Shown piece after piece: positions 17,249 to 26,221 of a stretch of DNA of 64,000 nucleotides. The notes below the pieces were generated by a model, which was not told the DNA's origin, made no database searches, and saw nothing but the letters and a program-made list of their open reading frames with translations. A program made the translations under genes and the position numbers. The stretch comes from Halomonas halmophila (lineage in GTDB: Bacteria; Pseudomonadota; Gammaproteobacteria; Pseudomonadales; Halomonadaceae), in contig NZ_BJOC01000008.1 in NCBI RefSeq assembly GCF_006540005.1, forward strand, positions 1-64,000, given 5' to 3'. Positions within the stretch are counted from its first letter, which is position 1. Each line of letters opens with the position of its first letter.

Positions 17249-20200
17249 GCCAGCCCAATCGTCTAGACCGGGGGGGAAGCATCGATCGCTCGCGCGAGCT
17301 GAGCTTCACCTTCAATGGTCAATCCTACCGCGGCTATGCCGGCGATACCCTGGCCTCCGCTCTGCTGGCCAACGGGGTGGATATCGTCAACCGCAGCTTC
17401 AAGTACTCTCGTCCGCGGGGCATCGTCGCCGCCGGCGCCGAAGAGCCCAATGCGGTCATTCAGCTGGGCAGCACCGAGGCCGCTCAGGTGCCCAATGTGC
17501 GTGCCACCCAGCAGGCGCTCTTCGATGGCCTGGAAGCCCGCAGCACCAATGGCTGGCCCAATGTCCAGCGCGACCTGATGGGCCTGGTCGGAAAGCTGAG
17601 CGGGGGGTTCATGCCGCCGGGCTTCTACTATAAGACTTTCATGGCGCCGGCCTCCATGTGGATGACCTACGAGAAGTTCATCCGCAAGGGCGCGGGCCTG
17701 GGTCGGGCCCCGGCGGAACGCGATCCGGACACCTATGACCACGTCAATCGTCATTGTGACGTCCTGGTAGTCGGCGCGGGGCCGGCCGGCCTCGCCGCCG
17801 CCCTGGCCGCGGGACGCAGCGGTTCCCTGGTGATCCTGGCCGACGAGCAGGAAACCATGGGCGGCTCGCTGCTGGATACCCGTGAGCTGCTCGACGAGCG
17901 TCCGGCCGAGCAGTGGGTCGCCGAGGTGACCGCTGAGCTGGAAGCCATGGACAATGTCCTGCTGCTGCCGCGTACCACGGCCAATGGCTATCACGACCAC
18001 AATTTCGTCACCCTGCATGAGCGGCGCACCGAGCACCTCGGTGAAACGGCCCCCGAGCACAATGGCCGCCGGCCGGTACGCTCGCGTCTGCACCGTGTCC
18101 GCGCCGGGCTCGTGGTGCTGGCCACCGGGGCGCATGAGCGGCCGCTGGTCTACGGCAACAACGATGTACCGGGCAATCTGCTGGCGGGTGCCGTCTCCAG
18201 CTACATTCGTCGCTATGGCGTGGTGCCGGGCAGCAAGCTGGTGCTCTCCACCAGCAATGATCATGCCTACCGGGCGGCGCTCGACTGGGCGGAAAGCGGC
18301 CGCGAAGTGGCGGCGATCGCCGACGCGCGCGCCGAACCGAAGGGCGAACTGGTCGAGCAGGCCCGCGCCAAGGGCATTCGCATCATCCCCGGTGCGGCCG
18401 TGGTGGAAGCGCGTGGCCAGAATCGAGTCAGCGGGGCGCGCGTGGCCCGCATCAACATCGACGACTTCCGGGTCGAGGGCGATGGTGAACTGCTCGAATG
18501 CGACACCATCGCCAGCTCCGGCGGCTACAGCCCGGTGATTCACCTGGCGTCGCACACCGGTGCGCGTCCCACCTGGCGCGATGACATCCTCGGCTTCGTG
18601 CCGAACATGGTCGACGGCGTGCAGGCTGCCGGCGGGGTGCAGGGCGTCTATGCCACCCCCGAGGTGCTGGTGGGAGGCTGGACCGCCGGCGCCGAAGCCG
18701 CCCGGGTTGCCGGTTTCGAGGCCCTCGAGGCCGCTTTGCCGAGTGTCGAGACGCGTCACGACGGCGAAGCCGTGGCGCTCTATCAGGTGCCGCACCAGAA
18801 GGCCACGCTGCGTGCCCCTAAGCAGTTCGTCGACATGCAGAACGACGTGAGCGCGGCGGCCATCGAGGTGGCGACCCGCGAAGGCTTCGAGTCCATAGAG
18901 CACGTCAAGCGCTACACCGCCATGGGCTTCGGAACCGACCAGGGCAAGCTGGGCAATATCAACGGCATGGCGATTGCCGCGCGCTGCCTGGGACGCACCA
19001 TTCCCGAGGTCGGCACCACGGTCTTCCGCCCCAACTACACGCCGGTGACCTTCGGTGCCATCGTCGGCCGGCACTGCCGCGAGCTCTTCGATCCCAAGCG
19101 CTATACCGCCATGCACCAGTGGCATGTCGAGCAAGGCGCCGAGTTCGAGGACGTCGGTCAGTGGAAGCGCCCCTGGTACTTCCCGCGCCGCGTGCAGGGC
19201 CGTCAGGAGAGCATGCACGACGCCGTGGCCCGCGAGTGTCGCGCGGTTCGCGAGAAGGTCGGCATCCTCGATGCTTCCACCCTGGGCAAGATCGACATTC
19301 AGGGCCCGGATGCGCGCGAGTTCCTGGGCCGTGTCTACACCAACAAGTGGGCCAAGCTGGCGCCCGGCCGTGTCCGTTATGGTCTGATGTGCAAGGACGA
19401 CGGCATGGTGTTCGACGACGGCACCACCAGCTGCCTGGCCGAGAATCACTTCCTGATGACCACCAGCACCGGCGGCGCCGCCACCGTGCTGGAATGGCTG
19501 GAAGTCTGGCACCAGACCGAGTGGCCGGAGCTGGAGGTGTACTTCAACTCGGTGACCGACCACTGGGCGACCCTGACCGTGACCGGACCCGAGGCGCGCA
19601 AGCTGATGTCCGAGGTCACCGATATCGACCTGGATCGCGAGTCCTTCAAGTTCATGGACTGGCGTGAAGGCAAGGTCGCCAACGTGCCGGCGCGTGTCTT
19701 CCGCATCTCCTTCACCGGGGAGCTGGCCTACGAGATCAACGTCCAGGCCAACTATGCGCTGCATGTCTGGGAGACGCTCTTCGCGCATGGCGAAAAGTAC
19801 GAGCTGACGCCTTACGGCACCGAGACCATGCACGTGCTGCGTGCCGAGAAGGGCTTCATCATCGCCGGTCAGGACACCGATGGTTCGGTGACTCCGGAAG
19901 ACCTGGGCATGCATTGGGCCATCGGCTACGACAAGCCGTTCTCCTGGATCGGCAAGCGGGCGCTGACCCGTCCGGATACCGCCCGGGCCGATCGCAAGCA
20001 GATGGTCGGGCTCAAGCCCAAGGATCCCAAGGTGATCCTGGAAGAGGGCGCGCAGATCGTCTTCGAGCCCGAGCATGCCATTCCCATGCCCATGAAGGGC
20101 CATGTGACCTCCAGCTATTACAGCCCGACCCTGGACAGCGGGTTCGCCCTGGCCGTGGTCAAGGGAGGCCATCAGCGCATGGGCGAGACCGTCTACCTGC

Positions 20201-20283
20201 CGATGGTCGACGGCCAGGTCCATGAAGCCGAGATCGTCAGCCCGATCTTCGTCGACCCCAAGGGAGAGCGCCAGAATGTCTAA
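17245..20283 (+). CDS. soxA: Sarcosine oxidase alpha subunit
   Basis: A 1012-residue subunit combining three parts. An N-terminal ferredoxin-like fold covers about 1-110 and lacks iron-sulfur cysteines, as is normal for this subunit. An NAD-binding pyridine-nucleotide-oxidoreductase module has VVGAGPAG near residue 175. The C-terminal part, from about 610, is a GcvT-like folate-binding domain that transfers the one-carbon unit to tetrahydrofolate. It begins inside the soxD stop and ends eight bases inside soxG. Length matches known SoxA. Together the complex yields glycine, 5,10-methylene-tetrahydrofolate and hydrogen peroxide. Confidence 0.95.
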   Translation: MSQPNRLDRGGSIDRSRELSFTFNGQSYRGYAGDTLASALLANGVDIVNRSFKYSRPRGIVAAGAEEPNAVIQLGSTEAAQVPNVRATQQALFDGLEARSTNGWPNVQRDLMGLVGKLSGGFMPPGFYYKTFMAPASMWMTYEKFIRKGAGLGRAPAERDPDTYDHVNRHCDVLVVGAGPAGLAAALAAGRSGSLVILADEQETMGGSLLDTRELLDERPAEQWVAEVTAELEAMDNVLLLPRTTANGYHDHNFVTLHERRTEHLGETAPEHNGRRPVRSRLHRVRAGLVVLATGAHERPLVYGNNDVPGNLLAGAVSSYIRRYGVVPGSKLVLSTSNDHAYRAALDWAESGREVAAIADARAEPKGELVEQARAKGIRIIPGAAVVEARGQNRVSGARVARINIDDFRVEGDGELLECDTIASSGGYSPVIHLASHTGARPTWRDDILGFVPNMVDGVQAAGGVQGVYATPEVLVGGWTAGAEAARVAGFEALEAALPSVETRHDGEAVALYQVPHQKATLRAPKQFVDMQNDVSAAAIEVATREGFESIEHVKRYTAMGFGTDQGKLGNINGMAIAARCLGRTIPEVGTTVFRPNYTPVTFGAIVGRHCRELFDPKRYTAMHQWHVEQGAEFEDVGQWKRPWYFPRRVQGRQESMHDAVARECRAVREKVGILDASTLGKIDIQGPDAREFLGRVYTNKWAKLAPGRVRYGLMCKDDGMVFDDGTTSCLAENHFLMTTSTGGAATVLEWLEVWHQTEWPELEVYFNSVTDHWATLTVTGPEARKLMSEVTDIDLDRESFKFMDWREGKVANVPARVFRISFTGELAYEINVQANYALHVWETLFAHGEKYELTPYGTETMHVLRAEKGFIIAGQDTDGSVTPEDLGMHWAIGYDKPFSWIGKRALTRPDTARADRKQMVGLKPKDPKVILEEGAQIVFEPEHAIPMPMKGHVTSSYYSPTLDSGFALAVVKGGHQRMGETVYLPMVDGQVHEAEIVSPIFVDPKGERQNV

Positions 20284-20926
20284 CACTGTTGATGACAAGA
20301 TCAAGACCTTCGATACCCGCACGGATGCCAACGTGCCGATCGAATCACCGCTTGCGTATACCTATCGGCGTTCGGGGGCTCCGGCCCCCGACAAGAACAG
20401 TAAGGCGGTATTGCACGAGCGCCCCTTCCTGGGTCATCTGACACTGCGTGGCGGGGCCATCGTGCTGGACGAGGCGCTGCGTTCGGTGCTCGACATGTCG
20501 TTGCCGGCCGAGCCCCAGTCGCTGCTCTTCGACGCCAGCGGCGAGCGTAGCGTGCAGTGGATCTCGCCCGACGAATGGCTGTTGATCGTGCCGGGAGGCG
20601 AGGAATTCGAACTGGAGAATCGGCTGCGCGAAGCGCTCGGTGATGCCCATTTCGCGATCACCAATGTGGGCGGAGGCCAGACCGTCGTCGATCTCGAGGG
20701 CGAGGCGGCCAGCGAACTGCTGATGAAGTCGGTGATCTATGACGTGCATCCGCAGCACTTCCCGGTGGGCAAGGGCGTGACGACGGTATTCGCCAAGGCC
20801 TCGGTGATCCTGCGGCGTCCCTCGGAAACGCGTTGGGAACTGGTGGTACGGCGCAGCTTCGCCGATTACGTCTACCGCTGGTTGCTGGATGCCGGGGCCG
20901 AGTACGGCATCGGGGTCCAGCGCTGA
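20276..20926 (+). CDS. soxG: Sarcosine oxidase gamma subunit
   Basis: A 216-residue gamma subunit with a GcvT-like fold (SPDEWLLIVPGG, NVGGGQTVVDLEGEAA, RSFADYVYRWLLDAG). ATG 20276 (MSNTVDD) is the start, with GGGAGAG about eight bases upstream inside soxA. It is the last gene of glyA-soxBDAG; a hairpin with a U-tract follows at 21000. The cluster does not place a purU gene next to it, unlike some Pseudomonas loci. Confidence 0.92.
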   Translation: MSNTVDDKIKTFDTRTDANVPIESPLAYTYRRSGAPAPDKNSKAVLHERPFLGHLTLRGGAIVLDEALRSVLDMSLPAEPQSLLFDASGERSVQWISPDEWLLIVPGGEEFELENRLREALGDAHFAITNVGGGQTVVDLEGEAASELLMKSVIYDVHPQHFPVGKGVTTVFAKASVILRRPSETRWELVVRRSFADYVYRWLLDAGAEYGIGVQR

Positions 20927-20999
20927 TCCGTCAGCTACGCCGTGATACCCATGGGGTGGCGGCGCACGGCGCCTCTGGCTGTTGAGGCGCGATTCAATG

Positions 21000-21026
21000 A
21001 GGCCGGGGTTTTCGCTCCGGCCTTTT
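21000..21026 (+). terminator. Rho-independent terminator of the sox operon
   Basis: AGGCCGG pairs with CCGGCCT across a loop of about ten bases, followed by TTTTGC. It lies 74 bases after the soxG stop. Confidence 0.8.
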
Positions 21027-21080
21027 GCGTATGTACCAGACATGAAGCGACTCCCGAGGGGCCCGAGATGGTTATAGTCG

Positions 21081-21096
21081 GTTACAAACTGTTACA
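21081..21096 (+). promoter_or_regulatory. GTTACA direct repeat upstream of the DUF4168 gene
   Basis: GTTACA occurs at 21081-21086 and again at 21091-21096, a 10-base period on the same helix face, about 85 bases before the start codon. Such spacing suits an OmpR/PhoB-family response regulator. This is a pattern-based suggestion only. Confidence 0.4.
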
Positions 21097-21179
21097 TTAA
21101 TGATTGAACTTGCCATCCCGAGGACCGTCCCAAAGTGGCGAATCAACGAAAACGCACCAATGAATGACTGGAGATGTTC

Positions 21180-21569
21180 ATGCAACGACTCACCACTCTG
21201 CTATCTGCCGCTCTGCTTTCCACTGGTCTGATGGCAGGCGTTGCCCAGGCACAGGATTCGAGCTCCACGGCGAACCAGTCGCAGACTCAAGGACAGGCCC
21301 AGGCCAGTAACTTCTCTGACCAACAACTCCAGAAGTTCGCTGATGCATCCAAGGAAATCGCTTCGATCTCTCAGGATTACACCAAGCAGCTGCAGAATGC
21401 TGAAGGTAAGGAAGCACAGAAGAAGATCCGTGAAGAAGCTAATGGCGAGATGATCAAGGCTGTTGAAAGCAGTGGCCTGAAAGTGGAAACCTTCAACTCC
21501 ATTGGCAAGGCCGTGCAGCAGAACCCTGAGCTGATGAAGAAGGTTCAGGGTATGACCTCCGGTCAATAA
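21180..21569 (+). CDS. DUF4168 family secreted protein
   Basis: A 129-residue protein with a signal peptide (LTTLLSAALLSTGLMAGVAQA, cleavage after AQA), then a glutamine/serine-rich linker and a helical DUF4168 domain (FSDQQLQKFADASKEI, later NPELMKKVQGM). DUF4168 proteins are small exported helical proteins of unknown function, common in halophilic and marine gammaproteobacteria. ATG 21180 is preferred over 21174 because TGGAG lies six bases before it and abuts the other. Single-gene unit, with GTTACA repeats upstream and a strong terminator downstream. Confidence 0.88.
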   Translation: MQRLTTLLSAALLSTGLMAGVAQAQDSSSTANQSQTQGQAQASNFSDQQLQKFADASKEIASISQDYTKQLQNAEGKEAQKKIREEANGEMIKAVESSGLKVETFNSIGKAVQQNPELMKKVQGMTSGQ

Positions 21570-21619
21570 GTAGCGTTCGAACTCGAACTCCTTCCGGACG
21601 CAGCGGTACCAGCGCATAG

Positions 21620-21645
21620 GCCACCTTCGGGTGGCTTATTTTTTT
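21620..21645 (+). terminator. Rho-independent terminator of the DUF4168 gene
   Basis: GCCACC-TTCG-GGTGGC, a tetraloop hairpin, followed by TTATTTTTTT. One of the clearest intrinsic terminators in the window. Confidence 0.92.
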
Positions 21646-21724
21646 GCGGGTTGAAGAACGCCGCTTTACAGTCTCCGGCGATCCTTTCAAACTTGGCGTA
21701 TTCGTTGCTTTCGGAGCCGCCGAC

Positions 21725-23632
21725 ATGGAAGTAGAACTGCTGGAAATTCGCCAGCACATGGGGCGCTTCCCGCCCTTCGAGGCGCTGTCCGACGACCTGC
21801 TCGATGAAGTGGTCGGCAGTATCGATGTGGCCTACTACAAGGCCGGCGAGGAAATCCTGGCACTCGACCAGGAGCTGCACCATCTCTGCTATGTGCGCAG
21901 CGGGGCGGTGGAAGTCTTCCGACGTAGCGGAGACTTGCACAATCGTCTCGGCGAGGGTGACATCTTCGGCCAGTTGAGCCTGCTGCGTCACCGCCGCACG
22001 CGCTATCCCGCCACAGCGATGGAAGACACCCTGCTGTATTTCATCCCCGAGGAGATGTTTCATCGGCTCTGCGAAACCGATGATGTGTTCGCCGACTTCG
22101 TCGAGTTGCAGCGACCGCGCCTGGAAAGTGCGGTAGAGCAGCACAAGAAGAACAACGACATGATCGTCACGCGTATCCGCAAGCTGGTGACGCGTTACCC
22201 GGTCATGGTCGAGGCATCTACCACGGTACAGGAAGCCGCCCGCCAGATCGGGGATTTCCAGGCGTCCGCCGTGCTGGTGCTGGACGAGCCCGTGGACAAC
22301 CCTCGTTATACGTTTCGCGACAGCGAGGACCGAGCCTGGCAGGTACGCGGCATTCTCACCGACAGTGATTTTCGCACCAAGGTGGTGGCGGAAGGTCGGC
22401 CGCCGGAAACGCCGGTGGGTGACGTGGTCGCCAACAGGGTGATCGCCGTGCAGTCCGATGAATCTGTGCACGAGGCCATGCTGTGCATGCTGCGCAACAA
22501 CATTCATCACCTGCCGGTCATGCATCGTCGCCGGCCGGTGGGCATCGTGCACCTGTCGGATATCATTCGCTACGAAACCCAGAGCAGCCTGTACCTGGTC
22601 AGCAATATCTTCCATCAGCCCAACATGGAAGGGCTGGCGCGCCTGGCCCCGGACATCAGTGGCGCCTTCGTGCGCATGGTGGAGGAGGGCGCGGATTCGC
22701 GCATGGTCGGCAGTGCCCTGTCGACCATCGGCCGCAGCTTCACGCGCCGGCTGCTGGAACTTGCGGAAGACACCCTCGGGCCACCGCCGGTGCCCTATTG
22801 TTTCATGGCCATGGGCTCCATGGCGCGCAACGAGCAATCGATCGTCACCGACCAGGACAATGCGCTGGTCCTGTCCGACGACTTCGATCCCGAACAGCAC
22901 GATGCCTACTTCCTCGAGATGGCCAAGATTGTCAGCGATGGCCTGGACGCCTGTGGCTATACCTACTGCAAGGGCGACATCATGGCCACGAATCCCCAGT
23001 GGCGGCAGCCGCTGGCGACCTGGAAGCGCTATTTCAGCGACTGGATCGACGACCCGAACCCCGAGCACCTGCTGCACAGTTCGATCTTCTTCGACTTGGA
23101 TACCGTTCACGGTGAAAACGCCATGGTCGAGGAGCTTCAGGATCTGGTGGCCGACAAGGCGTCGAGGAGTTCGCTGTTCCTGGCGGCCATGGCGCGCAAC
23201 GCCCTGAATCGTACGCCGCCGCTGGGCTTCTTCCGCACCTTCGTGATGGAGAAGGACGGCAAGCACAACAACTCGATCAACCTCAAGCGGCGCGGCACGG
23301 CTCCCTTGACGGATCTCATCCGGGTGCATGCGCTGGCCTGCGGCTCGCGTGCCCAGAATAGCTTCGAGCGCCTCGATGACATCGACAAGACCTCATTGCT
23401 GGCCCCGGGCGTCAGCGACCGCCTGCGCTATGCGCTGGAACTGATGTCCATGTCGCGCATTCGCCATCAGGTGATCGACCTGGAGCACGAGCAGACGCCG
23501 GACAACAACATCGAGCCGGAGAACGTCTCGAGCCAGGAGCGCCACAACCTGAAGGAAGCCTTCCAGGCCCTGAGCCATGCCCAGAAGTTCCTCAAGTTCC
23601 GCTATCCGTTGCCTTCATCGAGGTCGCGCTGA
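21725..23632 (+). CDS. cNMP-binding, CBS and DUF294 nucleotidyltransferase-like protein
   Basis: A 635-residue multidomain protein. Residues about 15-135 form a cyclic-nucleotide-binding-like barrel, and about 145-285 hold two CBS repeats (TTVQEAARQIGDFQASAVLV, SVHEAMLCMLRNNIHHLPVM). Then comes a GlnD-like DUF294 nucleotidyltransferase with G-S-M-A-R-N-E and D-Q-D-N, and a DUF294 C-terminal helical domain. The architecture suggests a nucleotide-sensing uridylyl- or adenylyltransferase, but the substrate is unknown. ATG 21725 follows GGAG by seven bases. Its stop is directly followed by the ATG of a DEDDh exonuclease gene; this pairing recurs in gammaproteobacteria (from memory) and suggests a shared role. 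Confidence 0.88.
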   Translation: MEVELLEIRQHMGRFPPFEALSDDLLDEVVGSIDVAYYKAGEEILALDQELHHLCYVRSGAVEVFRRSGDLHNRLGEGDIFGQLSLLRHRRTRYPATAMEDTLLYFIPEEMFHRLCETDDVFADFVELQRPRLESAVEQHKKNNDMIVTRIRKLVTRYPVMVEASTTVQEAARQIGDFQASAVLVLDEPVDNPRYTFRDSEDRAWQVRGILTDSDFRTKVVAEGRPPETPVGDVVANRVIAVQSDESVHEAMLCMLRNNIHHLPVMHRRRPVGIVHLSDIIRYETQSSLYLVSNIFHQPNMEGLARLAPDISGAFVRMVEEGADSRMVGSALSTIGRSFTRRLLELAEDTLGPPPVPYCFMAMGSMARNEQSIVTDQDNALVLSDDFDPEQHDAYFLEMAKIVSDGLDACGYTYCKGDIMATNPQWRQPLATWKRYFSDWIDDPNPEHLLHSSIFFDLDTVHGENAMVEELQDLVADKASRSSLFLAAMARNALNRTPPLGFFRTFVMEKDGKHNNSINLKRRGTAPLTDLIRVHALACGSRAQNSFERLDDIDKTSLLAPGVSDRLRYALELMSMSRIRHQVIDLEHEQTPDNNIEPENVSSQERHNLKEAFQALSHAQKFLKFRYPLPSSRSR

Positions 23633-24355
23633 ATGACCATGCTCGTACCACGTCGTCCCCAGATACCCGATTGGACGGCCTATCTGGCGCAGCGGGCCGA
23701 GCATGCGCAGGACGCGCGGCTGGCCCGTTTCTTCGAGGCCGGCACGCCGTCACCGGATACGCCGATCCGGGATGTGCCGATGGTGGCGCTGGACATGGAA
23801 ACCACGGGGCTCGATGCGCGCAACCATGCTATCGTCAGCATCGGTATCGTGCCCTTCAGTCTGGGACGCATCCAGCTGAGCGAACGTCGTTACTGGGTGG
23901 TCCGGCCCCAACGCACCCTGCATGCCGAGTCGGTGACCTTTCACCACATCACCCATACCGATATCGAGCAGGCGCCGGAACTCGGCGATGTCCTCGAGGA
24001 CCTGCTGGAAGCACTGCAAGGCCGCCTGGTGGTCGTGCATTACCGGCACATCGAGCGGCTCTTTCTCGATGATTCGGTAAAGGCACGTCTCGGCGAGGGC
24101 CTGATGTTCCCGATGATCGATACCATGGCCGTCGAGGCGCGCTTCCAGCGCCAGACCTGGCTGGCGCGCTTCAAGCGCTGGGTGGGGCGGCCGCCGGCGT
24201 CGATTCGTCTCTTCGACAGCCGCGCTCGCTATGGCCTGCCGGCCTACCAGGGGCATCATGCGCTGACCGATGCGCTGGCCACTGCCGAGCTGCTGCAGGC
24301 GCAGGTGGCCCATCACTATGAGCCGGAGATGCCCATCGGTCAGCTCTGGACCTAG
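23633..24355 (+). CDS. DEDDh 3'-5' exonuclease (DnaQ-like)
   Basis: A 240-residue exonuclease of the DNA polymerase III epsilon fold. Exo I is D-M-E-T-T-G near residue 59, the middle acidic motif precedes FHHITHTDI, and Exo III is H-H-A-L-T-D-A. The substrate may be DNA or RNA; it lacks a polymerase-binding tail, so it is not replicative DnaQ. It starts right after the stop codon of the DUF294 gene with no spacer, so the two are almost certainly cotranslated. ATG 23639 is an alternative start. Confidence 0.9.
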   Translation: MTMLVPRRPQIPDWTAYLAQRAEHAQDARLARFFEAGTPSPDTPIRDVPMVALDMETTGLDARNHAIVSIGIVPFSLGRIQLSERRYWVVRPQRTLHAESVTFHHITHTDIEQAPELGDVLEDLLEALQGRLVVVHYRHIERLFLDDSVKARLGEGLMFPMIDTMAVEARFQRQTWLARFKRWVGRPPASIRLFDSRARYGLPAYQGHHALTDALATAELLQAQVAHHYEPEMPIGQLWT

Positions 24356-24363
24356 GGAAGCGC

Positions 24364-24963
24364 TCAATAATCGATGCCGCGCCTGGCCTCCAGGCCTGCA
24401 TTGAAGGCGTGGCGAACTTCCTGCATCTCGCTGATGGTGTCGGCGGCATCGAGCAGCTGACGATGGGCGTTACGCCCGGTGACGATCACCGTCTGTTCGG
24501 CCGGGCGCTCGGCCAGGGCATGCATGACGTCCTCGATGGCCAGGTAGCCGAACTTGAGCATGTAGGTGATTTCGTCCAGCACCACCAGATAGACGTTCGA
24601 GTCGGCCAGCATGCGCTGTGCGGCCTGCCACACTTCCTGGCAGGCTTGCGTATCGGCTTCGCGGTTCTGTGTTTCCCAGGTGAATCCCGTGCTCATGATG
24701 GCCACGTCCAGCCGGGGATCCTCGACCAGGCGCTGGCGCTCGCCGCACTCCCATTTGCCCTTGATGAACTGCACCACGCCGACGCCAAAGCCGTAGCCCA
24801 GGGCACGGGTGACGGTGCCCCAGGCGGCGGTGGTCTTGCCCTTGCCGTTGCCGGTGAAGACGAGGAGTTGGCCGCGCTGCTCGCTGGCACTGGCGATGCG
24901 CTGGTCGACATGCGTCTTGAGGCGCTGCATGGCCTGGCGGTGGCGGTTGTCACGATCTGTCAT
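24364..24963 (-). CDS. cobO: Cob(I)yrinic acid a,c-diamide adenosyltransferase
   Basis: A 199-residue CobA/CobO/BtuR-type ATP:corrinoid adenosyltransferase. The P-loop G-N-G-K-G-K-T-T-A-A lies near residue 39, followed by the family segments VQFIKGKW, MSTGFTWETQ and VLDEITYMLKFGYL. It attaches the adenosyl group to cobalt in adenosylcobalamin synthesis or salvage. Full length. It is convergent with the exonuclease gene (9 bases apart) and stands alone here without other cobalamin genes or a visible cobalamin riboswitch upstream. Confidence 0.95.
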   Translation of the reverse strand: MTDRDNRHRQAMQRLKTHVDQRIASASEQRGQLLVFTGNGKGKTTAAWGTVTRALGYGFGVGVVQFIKGKWECGERQRLVEDPRLDVAIMSTGFTWETQNREADTQACQEVWQAAQRMLADSNVYLVVLDEITYMLKFGYLAIEDVMHALAERPAEQTVIVTGRNAHRQLLDAADTISEMQEVRHAFNAGLEARRGIDY

Positions 24964-25141
24964 GCGAAAGGTCCGAAACTGACGGTATGAAGGTGACTCG
25001 GCAGCTTACGCGACCCGCTGATGGGCGTCGATGTCTTCATGTTTACGCTAGAGTGTCATGAGAACCCTTCAGGTTGGGGTGGCTGACAGCGTCATCCAGG
25101 CGCGCCACAATCCGTCAGGAACCGGCCACGAGTCTAGTCGC

Positions 25142-25633
25142 ATGACCCTCACGCTGCGCCCGGCGGCGGCTCACGACCTCGCCGCCCTGTGTCACCTGGA
25201 GCAGGTCGCCTTGAGCAAGGACCGCTTCAGTCGCCGTCAGCTCTATCATCTCCTGCATGGTGCCAATGCCCTGACCGTGGTAGCGGACGGGAGTGCAACC
25301 GGCCTGGCGGGCTATGGCACCCTCTTGATGCGACGCAACAGTCGGCAGGCCAGGCTCTATTCCTTCTGTGTACATCCCCGACAGCGAGGGCGCGGTCTCG
25401 GTCGTGACATGCTGCGCTGGTTGATGCGCGAGGCCATCGCCAGCGGCTGTGAACGAATGGTGCTGGAAGTACGGGTCGACAATCCGGCGGCCCTGGCTCT
25501 CTACCGGCAGGCCGGCTTCCTGCCCGAGGCCTGGCTCACCGCGTATTATGAAGACGGTTGCTCCGCCTGGCGGATGTCCCGGGCGCTGGCGGCACCCGGT
25601 CCTGATATACAGCCTCGCATAGCCGCTTCCTGA
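25142..25633 (+). CDS. GNAT family N-acetyltransferase (RimI-like)
   Basis: A 163-residue acetyltransferase. The acetyl-CoA-binding motif is R-Q-R-G-R-G-L-G-R-D, preceded by LYSFCVHP and followed by VRVDNPAALALYRQAGF, giving the full GNAT order. It resembles RimI-type ribosomal-protein or small-molecule acetyltransferases; the substrate cannot be told. The start MTLTLRP at ATG 25142 aligns with the usual N-terminus; upstream codons to 25058 look non-coding, and no strong ribosome-binding site is visible. Confidence 0.85.
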   Translation: MTLTLRPAAAHDLAALCHLEQVALSKDRFSRRQLYHLLHGANALTVVADGSATGLAGYGTLLMRRNSRQARLYSFCVHPRQRGRGLGRDMLRWLMREAIASGCERMVLEVRVDNPAALALYRQAGFLPEAWLTAYYEDGCSAWRMSRALAAPGPDIQPRIAAS

Positions 25634-25726
25634 AGGCGTGATTGAGGATGCCGATTGGCAGATGCGGCGCCGATGCGCTTCAATGGTCATCAAGATTCCA
25701 ATACCGCCACAGGGAGCAAGCGCCAC

Positions 25727-26104
25727 ATGTCACACGCACGCCGTGTCGCCTTCATGGTCCTGGCGGGGTTGTGTTTTATGCTCGGCGTGATCGGTGCCTT
25801 CCTGCCGATCATGCCGACGACCTGCTTCATGCTGCTGGCGGTGTGGTTCGCCTCGCGCAGTTCACCCCGTTTTGCCGCCTGGATCCGCCAGCACCCTCGC
25901 TTCGGCCCCACGGTCTCGGCCTGGGAAGCCGAACGTGCCATTCCTCGGCATGCCAAGTGGACAGCCGGCATCATGCTGCTGGTCTCGATGATCGTGCTGG
26001 CCTTCACGGTCAGCCTGTTGTGGCTGAAGCTGGTGTTGATTCTCGGGCTGGCGCTGCTGGGTGCCTGGATCCTGACCCGCCCGGAACCCGCCGCCACGTC
26101 CTGA
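25727..26104 (+). CDS. YbaN/DUF454 family inner membrane protein
   Basis: A 125-residue membrane protein with a first hydrophobic helix carrying GLCFMLGVIGAFLPIMPTTCFML, the DUF454 hallmark with its conserved LP-x-MPTT. The middle basic region is R-x-P-R-F, followed by two closely spaced helices near the C-terminus. Function unknown across the family. ATG 25727 has AGGGAG about ten bases upstream. It follows the acetyltransferase by 93 bases and precedes pepN by 117, which may have its own promoter. Confidence 0.87.
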   Translation: MSHARRVAFMVLAGLCFMLGVIGAFLPIMPTTCFMLLAVWFASRSSPRFAAWIRQHPRFGPTVSAWEAERAIPRHAKWTAGIMLLVSMIVLAFTVSLLWLKLVLILGLALLGAWILTRPEPAATS

Positions 26105-26221
26105 TGGCCGAGCCTGCAGGAGGTGACGCCACCCCGGCCGTGACGGCCCGGATCCTGCTTTGAGGTTGTGGCATGCTGAGCCGTACAATGGTCGGCAACT
26201 TTTGACAGGAGCCATACCTCG

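Noticed and set aside
17263-20331. A 1022-codon open frame on the minus strand opposite soxA
   Set aside because: It mirrors a well-supported sox gene in high-GC DNA where antisense frames stay open; the translation shows no recognisable domain and low-complexity His/Gly/Asp-rich content.
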